From contig CM051004.1 of NCBI GenBank assembly GCA_027704905.1, forward strand, positions 12,291,948-12,355,947: a stretch of DNA of 64,000 nt, written 5' to 3'. Position numbers and translations under genes: made by a program. The DNA comes from Muraenolepis orangiensis (Eukaryota; Chordata; Actinopteri; Gadiformes; Muraenolepididae). Below are positions 1 to 12,205 of the stretch, piece after piece. The notes beneath the pieces were generated by a model, which did no database searches, was not told the DNA's origin, and saw nothing but the letters and a program-made list of their open reading frames with translations. Numbering within the stretch: the first letter of the stretch is position 1; each line of letters starts with the position of its first letter.

Positions 1-214
1 TTTCTTATGAGGAACATTTGGAAATGAAATACATTAGTATAATTGGTGTCTGGCTTTTTCCAAATACCGGACTCTCTAGAAACTATTTTTGAAAAGAAAG
101 AAAGCCGATAGTGCCGTAAGATCCTGACAACTTCCTAAATGTCTTAGTGTGATCGCTGGAAAATAAGAACTGCTCTGTAAGAAAAGGTGTAGTTTGTTTA
201 ATCCTGGGCCCCAC

Positions 215-3200
215 CTCTTTAATGAGCAGCTTGAAGACCGACGGCACCTTCACCGCAATATCATTCATTCCAAAGAACAGCCTCCTGTCGGAGGGTCGGA
301 GAGAAACAAGCAGTTGAAACATTTACATACAGAGAATGAGTGTAAACATGTTGGCTCTGTGGAAGGCAGGCACACGGAGGCATACCATGGGATAAGAACA
401 CCAGGCATAAGTTATACATAATAATGAATAAATAGTAATGAATGTACGTATTTAAGCTATACGTCAAGAAAACACCATGTGGTTATATTCCCCTTCTACT
501 AGGGTTAGAGAGAAAGACCATTTTTTTGGATTAAATATGCATTTGTTTTAATTGTTCATAGAATTTGATCACCGATACATGATCATTTCTGAATTGGTTT
601 ACATTTTTAGAAAAGACTTTGAACGGGATAGTGAGGAGGTGTGGCTAGGGGCCAGATGGGGTTACCTGTACTCCTGCAGGTTCCTGGCCAGCCCGGTGCT
701 ATGCTCAGAGTGCAAGGATGAGCAGCTCACCTGCAGATCTTCCAGGCCTCTGGAGGATGTATATATTATAAAAAATGTGATACTTTAATTGACAGTTAAT
801 TAATTAATTAAGAGTAGTCCTCAATCAAAAAACAAAATAATAAACGTATAATATGATATGACATGTGCATAATGCCAATTAATATATACAGAGTACAGTA
901 ATAGTACACAATATAACCGTCACAGCTGATGACACAGTGTCGTAGTGCTTCATGTATACACATTTTACAATCAATCCATCCATTCATCTATCCATCTGCA
1001 GGGTGCTTACGTTAAAACTTCAAAGTTCTGTGCTTCTTCATTCCAGTAGTACTTAGCACTGTGGTGTGTGAAATACCGGATCTGCAGGGAAGAATAGGAG
1101 TTGGTTGGTGTGTGTGTGTGTGTGTGTGTGTAAATAAAAGTGTGAGATCACACACAGGAGCAAACCAAAAAAGATGATGTGTTTCGGCTGCGCGTGTGTG
1201 CGTGTGTGTGTGTGTGTGTGTGTGCGCTCAGGAGACCTGTGTGGGTTGGTATTCTCCATATCTGCGGATGAGCTCCTGACCGGGGTCCACCTCCGACGCC
1301 TGAGTGGCGGGGGTGTTGTCGGGGGAGGGGGTGGAGGTGGTCTGGGTATCCAGGATGTGAAAGGGGCTCCTTCCGGGAGCGAGTATGACTCGCACCTTGG
1401 CCAGGAACCAACGCCGGAACTCATCCTGTGGTACCACAAGGACGAAGAAACGCCACGCAGAGGTTAGGCTGAGAGAGTGTTACAAAGTGGCGTTATCCCG
1501 GTCGAGTGTAACGCATCTTCAGGTCTAAGAATTAGAATACATGTTTTGGACAAAGAATTTCACAAGGCTAAGTATCTAAAGCATCTAATGGAGTGACAGA
1601 TATCTCTCTATCGGAAGTATCTCCCACTCTCTAAAACCACGCAACTAAAATGGATACAGCTCCCTCTGCCCTCTCTCGTGCAATGATTTGTAAGGACCTG
1701 TAACGAGGTTAACGTGTAGTATACATGCCATTTGGTGGACAATAATAGATTGTTCGTGATGCTCTCCCATTGGAGCTTGCCAGGACCACAGATGGACACG
1801 CACAAACGCTCACACACGCACGCCTGCAGCTCTGAATAAAACTAATGGGTCTCTTCACAAGAGATGGGGACTCTGTCACACAACAGTGACTTGAGACTTG
1901 ACTGACAATAACAATGATCATATTAATGTCCCATTAATATAGAAAAGAAACAAACACATTTGTAAGAAACCTCATAATGAAATAATATTATATTAGTTAT
2001 ACTGCATACAATTATACATACAATTATAGTCTTATTATATATATCCATTTACGGTTTATCAGATCGGTACTCTGAATATGTTTATTCTGAATCTGTATAG
2101 AAAAGGGGTAACAACCGTAAGAGACTCGTGACCAAAGACATGACTTGGCCTTTAGCTCAAAGACTTGTGCGTTCTCACCCGTTTGTTTGCAAGATAACTC
2201 AAAAAGGTATGCACGGAATTGGGCAAAACGTAGCGGATAGATTACTCATGGGCAAAGGAACAGTTGGTTCAATTTTGCAGATCCAGATAAGAATCCGGAT
2301 CCAGGAAATGTTTGAACGATTCTTTAGCATTGGGAGATAGGGCAAAGGGGACTTTTTGGTGTAGCGGAGGTATGCCCTGTACTCCGGGCACTCTAGTCTA
2401 ACAAGCGTTGCAGTCATTTGTAACTGCAATTGCGACATTATGAGGATGTAGTGGCACTGCATCGTAATCGGCACAGGGAAAGACACTGCCGGAAAAGTAA
2501 GAAAAAAAGTGGAAGGCACTGTAAACATGCACTTGTGTGAACTTGATCAAGATAGTTCCACCACCGTCTCCATTTTCAGCCAAGGAAAATCCGAAACACA
2601 CACACACACACACACTTTACAACCACCATGAAAGTATTTAGTTTGCTGTTCCAGGTCCCTCGTGGTACTTAAAAAAGCAAAGTGCACATGCATTTATAAA
2701 CAAAAAATTTAAAAGACTGGTCTGAACCTGCACTCCTGCACACACCAAGCTGCTTTACAAGATACAAAACATAATGTCCACACAACAGGACAAGTGTGTT
2801 GTGAAATACTAACATTTGACATGGCAGGCAGGCCATTACTCTCTAGTCAGAGGAACAAAAAAAAGAAAATGCTCCTAAGCTTGAATGTTTGTATTTGTAA
2901 TTTTTTTGTCATGCTCTAACTCAGCCTTCGGTCACGACCCAAACATTCTGCAAATTAATTAATTAGGAAAATGAATGTTCCTAATTCAAATAGAAGACAA
3001 AGCTGTTTTGCTAAGCTGGTCAGTTGAGCTCAGACGTGTGGGGCTGTTTTACTGCCGTGTTTGCGCTCTCTGGCTGAGGTAATGTTGAGTTTGACTTCTG
3101 TGCTTCCCCTCACTCTCAATCTTGGGCACAACTTCAAAACTAAATGACAAGGAAGAGTTTAGAAACGTTGGCTTCACCAAAGCCAACACTGTCTTTTAAG

Positions 3201-4760
3201 GTAGGGAGGAGCTCAGCAATAACAGCTTCAAAATACAAACAAATTTGTACGTCTCCAAAGGAAGCATTCTTAGTATCGGGGAAAAGTCACAAGAATTATT
3301 CCTGTGCAAAGAAGAGACTTTCAAGAGACAAGTGTTTTGATAGCAGAAAAGTCAGTTATGCGTGTAGCACTGCTTAAGTGAATTGCTTGTTTTGTGCGTT
3401 TCGTTAGTTGTTAGGCAAGTTAGTAGTTAGGCGACTTGTTGGGTTGCTGACATGATTGACAGTCCGTATCCGAGGGGCGTGCTTGTCCCTCATGCAGATT
3501 ATCATCAATATCTACATTGTATTAACGGTGGGTGAGTGTGTCGGAATGTGCATCTGCATGACTGACAAATGTTGGAAATTGTGTGTGATTTTTAAAGATA
3601 ATATATATCTACCAGGCCTTCAAGTTGAGAAATACAAAATAAAGTAGAACATATTGGCCAATATAAAAGGTGTATATACATGTTTTACAAGGTGGTGAGA
3701 AAAGTAACATTACACTCAGCATGTGTGACTATTGCCATGACGACTGAAAGAGTTCAGTTGTTCAGTGGTCCCCGGGGCCCCGGGTCAGCGCTCACCGTGC
3801 CGCGGAGAAGCACCACCTGGGCGTCCTGCACTGCGGCGCGGGTGCAGGTCGACTTGACGCACCACTCCGGCAGCCAGTAGAGCAGCAGCAGGAGGAAGCC
3901 CCCGGAGCACAGCACGCCCAGCCCCACCACCGCCAGGCGCCAGCGGCATAGACGGAAGCCCTGCAGCTCCTGCCGAACCAAGGGAGGAGGGGTGTGGGGG
4001 GGGGGCGGGGGTTAGAGGTTACAAATTTGATCGCCTGCGATGGTGAAGACTTGGGATAGGAAGCATGTGCTACGAGAGGGAAAATCATGCCAGATCTTTG
4101 CCTTATTTAGAAGACTTCATTTTTGGACTGCTAGGCTACGGGAAACACTTTATTTTCATTCCGACCATCACTGAATTAAATAGTTAAGGACAAAACTGCA
4201 TAAAGATCACAAATCAGTTAGACAGTTGGAATTACAGCTATGCAGTTTAATCAGTCAAATTAATGGACAAGAAAAACTAAAACAGGCATAAGGCAAAAAC
4301 CATAACCAGCCCACTCTGGGTTGTGGTTTGATCTATTGTAGTCTGTCAAAATTGAACACTTCCAACACAAAATATATGATCTAATAGCAATGAATGAATC
4401 ATCTGTTGGCCCAAACATTGCAACATGTGCCTATTCTGTACTCTTCTTTAGCCAATATGCAAAAATAATGCAAAGCATAATATTTACAGACATCTTGTGG
4501 TTAGCTTGAGGAGTTTTCCCCACCTTCTACCTCAATGGTAATAATAAATATTAGAGGAAAAACGTTCGTTTTGTGTTTCGTATTTATCCACATGTTTACG
4601 AGAAATACAATACATTTTGTTACTTGTAGGTGCAGTGTATCAAAACATTGAAGCTGCAAACCAGTAAAACAAATCTGAATAAACAAAAGGAAACATAAAC
4701 AGCCCCTACCATCTCATCCTCTTCTCCTCTGTTGAGGATCTTGACGTTGGCCTGCTCCAT
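215..4760 (-). CDS. atp13a3: ATP13A3, P5B-type polyamine transporter ATPase (N-terminal exons, partial)
   Basis: Six coding exons with consistent phases: 4710-4760 (start codon at 4758-4760), 3796-3969, 1237-1425, 1011-1081, 666-749 and 215-284; the rest lies left of the window. Together they give 213 codons. The product begins MEQANVKILNRGEEDEM. It then has the hydrophobic hairpin of P5B ATPases (SGGFLLLLLYWLPEW), the DEFRRWFLAKVRV stretch, IRYFTHHSAKYYWN, and the conserved NDIAVKVPSVFKLLIKEV just before the first core transmembrane pair. This fits ATP13A3 better than ATP13A2/4/5. ATP13A3 is a late-endosomal polyamine-transporting ATPase; the catalytic D-K-T-G region is outside the window. 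All donors are GT and all acceptors AG. The exon at 1237-1425 is less conserved after the first 15 residues (a Pro/Thr/Ser-rich linker). TMEM44 follows as its neighbour, as in human. Confidence 0.93.
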
Positions 4761-5842
4761 GCTGTCAACTCAAGTCCCACCCGTCGAGTCACTGCAAACG
4801 GGACAGATCGTGAACAATCATTGAAGCGGTCGACACTGCTACCTGGGCTTCTCTGGGGCCCCCTCCAACGACAAAGACACAGCTGGTTGATAAGTAGAAC
4901 CGGTTTAATGTAGAGTTTGAGCAGAGCAGGTGGTATGTGCTGACATGTCACTACAATACATCACATTCATTCACGTGCATTCAACATATAGGCAAGAGGA
5001 CTACTCGTCAGCAGAAGTCATACGTTTAGTTCCTTCCCAACAAGCCTCCAACAGAACCAGTGTTTAGGTAAAAGTACAATAAGGCTGCCCTAGATTTTAC
5101 ACAATAAGTACATCAAACAAGGGCTACAATGACAAATATTGAAGCAAATTCCACAATGATCCTCCAGAGTGTGTATGAGGTGTGGCTGGTTTAACCTGTG
5201 TTCCTTATGTGGGGTATGTTCCCCAGTTCAAGCACACCAGGGGCAGGCAAGATCTGGTGCAGACGCAAGCATACATAAAGTATCGATCGTGGTATCGATA
5301 AATGTACCCAGATCATTAACATGTCTGAACAATGATATAGATATCAATAACTATTAAAGAAGAGAAGAAAAAAGGTTTCCTGCACTAATTTCAAATTGTT
5401 TTAGAAACGGTGTCTAATGTACTAATGCAGAGCTGTGAACTATAGTTAAAGAATCCAAATGTCCATTGTGTTGAAGCAAATGAAAATATGCCACAGAGCA
5501 AATATCCGTCCTTAATTTGGGCCATTTGCGTCACCGAATTACATGCACCAATATACGACAGAATGGGGCATCCGAATTGTTCACCCAGAAGGCAACTAAA
5601 TTGAAAGACCATGGGCAATAAAGGTGTACTGAACATCACAGCACAAACGGAATACAATTCGTTGGTATATTTTCAAAAAACGGAGGTACTGTGAATAAGA
5701 CTTGTTGGTTAAATTACATTTGAGTATCTGTAGAACTATCCAGACAAAAGGAAAAAAGCAGGACACAGTCCAACCACGACGACAGAAACGCATGCAAAAC
5801 AAGTGTTCAGATGCCATCCTGAATAGGCTTACTAATGTACTT

Positions 5843-5915
5843 ACTAATGTACACCTTGTAAGTCGCTTTGGATAAAAGCGTCTGCCAAATGCCCTAAATG
5901 TAAATGTAAATGCTT
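5843..5915 (+). repeat. SINE 3' tail with (TAAATG)n
   Basis: The segment reads TTGTAAGTCGCTTTGGATAA, then AAAGCGTCTGCCAAATGC and a short TAAATG repeat. This is the 3' tail shared by many teleost tRNA-derived SINEs. The tRNA-like head is not evident, so this is a 5'-truncated copy. Confidence 0.7.
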
Positions 5916-7263
5916 ACCACTAAGTGTATGCCCTCTTTCTGTCATGCAAGCCCTGGCAGCTCAGATAAGAGTCTTCATATAAGAGATCGCCACTCTCTTG
6001 AAGGACAAGAGTCAATAGATATGACATATATGCACACATGCCCTAACACGCTTTCTACCTTGGGCCATCATATACAAAGTGGAGATAATGTCATCATTGG
6101 AATGACGTGGCGAGCATAAAGCATGTTTAATGATAAACTACACATCAGAAATGTACCATGACAATGAGGCAGTTTGGAACAGCAGTGGCGCAAAGGAGAG
6201 CTAATGTACAGACTTCCAAGATCTAAGTGCTTTGGTTAAACAGCAGTAATGGCAGAAAACAACCTACAGAAGCTTGAGCACTTCAGTTAGACGGGGACCT
6301 GTTCAAACAAGACCCATTGGATTAATTAGCATCTTATGTTAAATACATAAGGCATTAAAAGGAATAATACAGCCTAAAAACGATTTGACGTCACCAAAGT
6401 ATTGGCTACAACTGAGTTATAGTTGGGAGTTTTTCCCCCTGCCATCGAGTGTACTAGAATGGCTACACTGGCTATGTTTGATGTGGCCTTGGGATCCCAT
6501 CTTAAAATCAGAAGGCAGTGTCGATGGGATTGAGAGGCCCAGTGATCCCATTTCAAACCTGGAAACAAAAAGGCAACAACGGTGATTTATACTTCTGGGA
6601 CAGAGAGGTGCACGACGGTAGGTCCGTCTGTAGGTCACCTGCGGAGACCTCCGCCCCAGTGTCAGTACACCCGCCAAAGATGTGAGCGCATGTCAGGTGG
6701 ACGGATAACTGCAGCAGTACCGTGAGATTCCTGCCATGTTCTCCGGTTCATTTGTTCAGTGAGAGAACTTTGAAGGTAAACTTCTGTGACACGTCACTTT
6801 CACATTATAAAGATCACTAAATACAACCACCAATACTCTCCACCGCTACCAAAAGTGGTTTGAAATGCTAGTAAGGAGAACTACTGGTTACGACACACCA
6901 GCCACAAAGATCCAAGAGAGAGGGCCCAGACCCAGTGTACATTCACTCAACTTCCCCCTGACAACCAGAGTCCAAAACTGGATACGGCACAGTCTGAGTG
7001 AGTGGAGCAAGTCGACAACACCGGAGAGGAGAGAAGACCACAACAGGTGCCGCGCTCTACGCCTCCGGAGGACAGCTGTGAAATACCAGAGAAGGCCGTT
7101 TAGCTTTGTGCGCCGCATTAAATCCTCGACACGTGCACCCACATATGACAGAGAGCGCAGGGAACAATGAGGGGAAAATGAGTAGCGAGAAGGACAAAGG
7201 AAGAGATCAAAGGAGGTGGGTTGTCATTCTCAGAGGCTTTTGGCAGGCCACACTGTTGACAAC

Positions 7264-7375
7264 AATGGAGCGTGTGTGTGCGTGTGCGTGCGTGCGTGCG
7301 TGTGTGTGTGTGTGTGTGTGTGGGGGACAAGTAAATAGACAAAAGCAGAGGGGGGGGGGGGGGAGAGAGAGAGAG
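7264..7375. repeat. (TG)n/(CG-TG)n, poly-G and (GA)n tract
   Basis: An alternating GTGTGCGT/TGTG tract is followed by a run of 14 G and a short GA repeat. The CA-rich frames read here in both directions are artefacts of the repeat. Confidence 0.9.
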
Positions 7376-8469
7376 AATGAAGCACTCGGACGGGGCCTGT
7401 GGAGCTGATCATGGACTTTGTACTGCAGGGTGGCTCTGTCCCTAGCCAACCCTTCCAGATAGCCCAATATATGAGACATTCATTATAAGTTTATTTGACT
7501 CAAAAGGAGGCGACGTTGCGAGCACTGCAGTGATCTTAATCCGGTTACCGAAGACTCCTCGTCTCGCATGAGAGAGAACATTGCATGAGAAGGATCACTA
7601 GTGACAGTGGGTCAGTGGTGGCTGGCTCCGCTGTGGGTTCCCTTGAGAAAAGTATCATCCATTTCTTTAATTCAGTTACAAGTCTATCCAAAAATGTGTG
7701 GCTGCAACTAGCCGTGATTTTGTTACAAGTAACACGATTTTGAGTTTCTATATTGCAAATTGAAGATCTGGATTCGGGTTAGTTTAATCAAAGCATGAAT
7801 GCTGTTTACACCTTGTGTTAGAAGAATTGAAAAATGAATTGCATTCCGATATACACTGCATATCACCAAAGGTCCCCCCACCCTAACTGCCACCCACACT
7901 GTGCCTCTTCTGGCACGGTTCTAATCTTATCGGCCTGTTGCACCGGGGTCATACTCTTTCCTTGACACAGTGGGATATTTAGCTTGGGACCAAGCCCTTC
8001 CTTGCATTTACAATGGGAGCCCCCCCCCCCCCCCCAGCCGGCGCTAGGCACTGGGTGCAAGGCGAGGCGGCAGACCCGCTCCGGGCTACAACGACCCCAC
8101 CCCATGCGCCGAGGCTGGAAATGCCAGGGGCAATGCATCACAATACAAGGGGAATTTGGGTCAGCAAAGCCGGGCCCGTGGACTTCTTTGGTTGGTGACA
8201 AAACAAGGTCCTCAACAACACCCACCCCCTTTCTAGCTGATGTGCACTCTGGGGCCCTCAAGTCACAACCCTTTAGGTAACCTCCTAGTCCAGTTGACGG
8301 CCGGTAAGACCAGGATTGGAAAATGACTCAAGCTGGTAAAAACCACGGCAGCAAGTTAACCTTTGAAAGGGCAAAGGAAATAAGTAAAGCCTTAAATAAC
8401 AATGTACTGGTCTGGCAGGCCTGAGAGGCCTCTCACAACAGGCCAAAGGAAAGAGAGAGAATGGACCGA

Positions 8470-8658
<189 letters not shown>

Positions 8659-9079
8659 AAAGGACTTTAAGACCAACAACCTACTGTCGCTCTGCTCACC
8701 TTTACAGGGAAGAGCAAACATATCTCACATATCCTTGAAATGCTACATCACGTATAACCTGTAAACAAATATCGCGGGCAGATGTAAAACAAACAACCAA
8801 AAAGGTTCCCCAGCTCCAGCTCTACAGACTAGAGATGGAGTTCCCCTCCCCTAACTTTACGTTATGGGTATAGGCTGTGTAAGGGCAGAGAATAAACTGG
8901 TTCTCCATGCACACCCACCTTAAGGACCTGGGTCCCTGATGCTCTCAGGCAGTACTCTTCAGTCAGCTTGCTCTGTCACACTAACCTGGATCCCTGGGAG
9001 AAAGCAAACGCACACAAAACAAGTCAGGTCAGCAGGACAGACTGCAAAATTGTTCACAGACAAGTCAATGAAATGTTGC

Positions 9080-9187
9080 ATCCAAGATCCAAGATCATTG
9101 GTGTAAAACGAGGGGAATTGCAGTTCGCCTGACAAAATCTGATGGAACCAATTAATCCCAAACCGAAGCCACAACAGACAATCCATA
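9080..9187. repeat. Unnamed dispersed repeat, copy 1
   Basis: This segment shares a core of about 100 bp with 12098-12205 at roughly 80% identity by eye. Both read CCAAGATCA(T/C)TGG, then a block ending AGGGGAATT, then GCCTGACAA, then ACCAATTAATC, then GCCACAACAGA. No coding potential or tRNA-like boxes are seen. The family is not recognised. Confidence 0.6.
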
Positions 9188-9542
9188 GAAAACCATGATT
9201 AATGTAGGCTTAATGTGAATTAAATATAAGCAATGGGACCATGATTATATGCCTTATCATTTGACTGAGTTTTATGGGCTGTTCAAACACATCCTTGAAA
9301 CAGCAGAAACAGCAGTTAAACCAAGCCACAAGCTTAACATTTTACTATCCATCCATAGTCTACTGCTAAACCCTGGTCGGGTCGCGCAGGTAGCAGCTTC
9401 AGCAGGGGACTCCAAACTTCTGACTGGGGGATCCCGAGGCATTCCCAGGCCAGCTTGGAGATGTAATCACCCCACCTGTACCTTGGTCTGCCCCGTGGTC
9501 TCTTCCCAGTTGGATGTGCCTGGAAAACCTCCCTTGGGAGAC

Positions 9543-9638
9543 GACCAGGAAGCATCCTTACTAGATGCCCGAACCACCTCAACTTTCTACGACCAGGAAG
9601 CATCCTTACTAGATGCCCGAACCACCTCAACTTTCTAC
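9543..9638 (-). repeat. 48-bp in-frame tandem duplication inside the LINE
   Basis: Positions 9543-9590 and 9591-9638 are the same 48 bases twice. On the minus strand each encodes the 16 residues RKLRWFGHLVRMLPGR, so the duplication keeps the frame. Confidence 0.95.
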
Positions 9639-10096
9639 ACCCCAGCTCCTTTCTACGCGAAGGAGCAGCAGCTCTACTCCCGAGTCTCTCACGAGTGACT
9701 GAGCTTCTCACCCTATCCCTCAGGGAGATACCAGCCACCCTCCTGAGGAAACTCATTTTGGCCGCTTGTATTCGCAATCTCATCCTTTCGGTCATTACCC
9801 ATTGTTCATAGGTGAGGGTAGGAACGAAGACTGATCGGTAGATCGAGAGCTTTGCCTTCTGGCTCAGCTCTCTTTTGGTTACAACAGGGCGGTGAAGGGC
9901 ACCCAATACCGCTCCCGCTGCACCTATTCTCCAGTCAATCTCACGCTCCATCCTCCCCTCACTCGAGAACAAGTCCCCGAGATACTTGAACTCCTTCACT
10001 TGGGATAAGCACTCCCTCCCTACTTGTATGGTAGACAATCCACCGGTTTCCTGCTAAGAACCATGGCCTCAGATTTGGAGGTGCTGATCCCATCAC

Positions 10097-10157
10097 ATCA
10101 CTTCACTGCTTTATACTTGTGTAAACTGTGAAATGACAATAAACTTGACTTGACTCA
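10097..10157 (+). mobile_element. Very short 3' end of a second LINE family
   Basis: The stretch TTTATACTTGTGTAAACTGT followed by GACAATAAACTTGACTTGACT matches the 3' end of the LINE at 24643-26316 (its tail at 26265-26316). It splits the reverse transcriptase frame of the LINE at 9349-10396, which shows the order of insertion. Confidence 0.8.
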
Positions 10158-11159
10158 TCCCTGCTGCTTCACACTCTGCACGCTGCAAACCGATCCAGTG
10201 AGTGCTGAAGGTCACATACTGATGACTCAAACAGGACCACATCATCTGCAAACAGCAGCAATTCAATCCTGAGCCCACCATACTGAAACCCCTCCCCTCC
10301 ATGACTACACCTTGAAATCATGTCCATGAAAACCACAAACAGGATGGGTGACAAAGCGCAGCCCAGGCGGAGGCCAACACTGACATTCACACACTTGACA
10401 TTTTACAAAAAACTTAAATTCAGTTAATAGGGCCAGTTACTAATTCGGTATGAGGCTATTCACACACAAAAATACCTGTATTTGTATGAATTTGTTATTA
10501 AGTAATCACAAAGTATCTGTGGATACCAATTGTATATCTAGGGATTATTTTTCTTCTTTTTAATCTTGAGCGTAGCTTGATTGATTGATGGCTCAAAAGT
10601 GTTTCCATTTGTCGATGACATATGGATCCCGGGTTAAGCAAATCTACAAAAAGGTTTGGTATCACTTAACTATCCTCCTGAGCCCCCAGTGGTTCCTCAT
10701 TTATAAATAGATATAACCTAGAGCAGCTGGTGGCCATCGGTTAACCTTCTGAATCAGCGCGTCTTCAGTGTTATGGGCCACAAGAAGATTTGTGAAGAAA
10801 CCAGCAGTAGTACTGACTGGGGGTAAGTCAAAGCACAGCTGAGGGGAGTTGGGTGTCATTGTTGAGGACCAGTGACATCAGACCTCCTAAAAAGAGCCCA
10901 AGTGCATCTCACAGGGGAACGTACTGGGGTAGTAGTCTATATGTATATTTAAATAGACCATTATATTATTAGAATGTTTGGAACGTTTATGCTTTGATTA
11001 ACGGAGCCCTTGTTATGGTAGGGAATCTCTTTGAAGGAACTCTTTCAAATAATACTTCAAACAACAACCCTTGAAGTCAGCAGTAGGATAATATCAACTA
11101 ATATATAATATATCAACTATTTAAAGTGCTTTTCATAATTCAGGGCCATCTATGCAGTA

Positions 11160-11490
11160 GCAAGGCACAACAAACATTTGGAACATCAGCCCTAGAGAAC
11201 TGGTGCTACATGACCATAGGACAACAGTTGGGACAACAGCCCTAGAGAACTGGTGCTACATGACCAGAGAACAACAGCCCTAAATAACTGGGGCTACATG
11301 ACCAGATAACTGGTGCTACATGACCAGAGAACAACAGTTGGAACAAAAGCCCTAGAGAACTGGTGCTACATGATCAAAGAACAGTTGGAACACAAGCCCT
11401 AGAGAACTGGTGCTACATGACCAGACAACAACAGTTGGAACCACAGCCCTATAACTGGTGCTACGTGACCAGAGAAAAACAGCCCTAGAC
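11160..11490 (+). repeat. Irregular minisatellite, units of about 45-60 bp
   Basis: About six imperfect units share CCCTAGAGAACTGGTGCTAC followed by ATGACCAGAGAACAACAGTTGGAAC-like sequence. Units vary in length by loss of segments. No coding function is seen. Confidence 0.85.
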
Positions 11491-12097
11491 CTGGCAAAAG
11501 TCTCCCAGGCGGCACGAAACATGTCACCCTGCTGTCTTTTTCATGGTGAACAAATTAGCTAAACTGAATGCTGGTAAAATGAAGAGTAATTGATAATTGT
11601 TCATTTACATACAGTATACTACCCACATTGTAATGGTACACACCTTGTTGAAAAACTTTATTCCTTTAAGTGTTACATCCTCACAGAGTGCTTTTGCCTC
11701 CACTCTTGAATATTCAGGCTACAAGCCTTTTTTTCTTCCACTCACTTATTGACGCATTATTGACCCGAATTTCAAACTTGGGTTGTATTTTTAATCAGAG
11801 TTAAAAGGACGATTATGTAGCAGGCCTACTGCCATTGACAAGGGGTCCAAAGTTTAAGTTGCAGTGAATTTCACAATTCACTTTCTGTATGAGAACACTT
11901 GAACCGTTTGTTACCCAACGTTACCACTTAAAACTAACACAAGCGTTCAGGATAAACAGAGAAGTTACAATTTCATCCAGTTATTGCCATCATGATACAT
12001 GTAATCTGTATCATGACGTAACATGATGACGATAAATGTGTTGAAGCCAAAGCAAAAGATGCATGCAGTGAAATACAATTTTGTAATCCAACCAGCA

Positions 12098-12205
12098 TCC
12101 AACAGCCAAGATCACTGGCACAAAACAAGGGGAATTTCAGTGTGCCTGACAACATCTGACTGAACCAATTAATCTACACCAAAAAGCCACAACAGATAAT
12201 GCATG
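12098..12205. repeat. Unnamed dispersed repeat, copy 2
   Basis: Second copy of the repeat seen at 9080-9187, in the same orientation and 3 kb away. It may be an old SINE or MITE remnant, or a local duplication. Confidence 0.6.

Larger units (their letters stand above)
9349..10396 (-). mobile_element. 5'-truncated, decayed LINE (reverse transcriptase C-terminal half)
   Basis: The minus strand codes for a LINE reverse transcriptase: LRLGCALSPILFVVFMD, then LLLFADDVVLFES (the FADD catalytic box), then VKEFKYLGDLFSSEGRMERE, then MSFLRRVAGISLRDRVRSS and LRWFGHLVRMLPGR. The 3' end is a short ATCC repeat at about 9349, as is common for this fish LINE family. The clade is not assigned with certainty. 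The copy is broken by frameshifts, by a 60-bp insertion at about 10097-10156 and by a 48-bp internal tandem duplication. Confidence 0.85.

Noticed and set aside
1053..1439. 128-codon minus-strand frame rich in Thr-His and Pro
   Set aside because: It crosses ATP13A3 exon 1237-1425 in a wrong frame and a (TG)n intron tract.
6385..7170. Overlapping open frames of 60-100 codons around 6.4-7.2 kb
   Set aside because: No conserved motif, no splice context and no preferred strand; most likely intronic sequence of ATP13A3.
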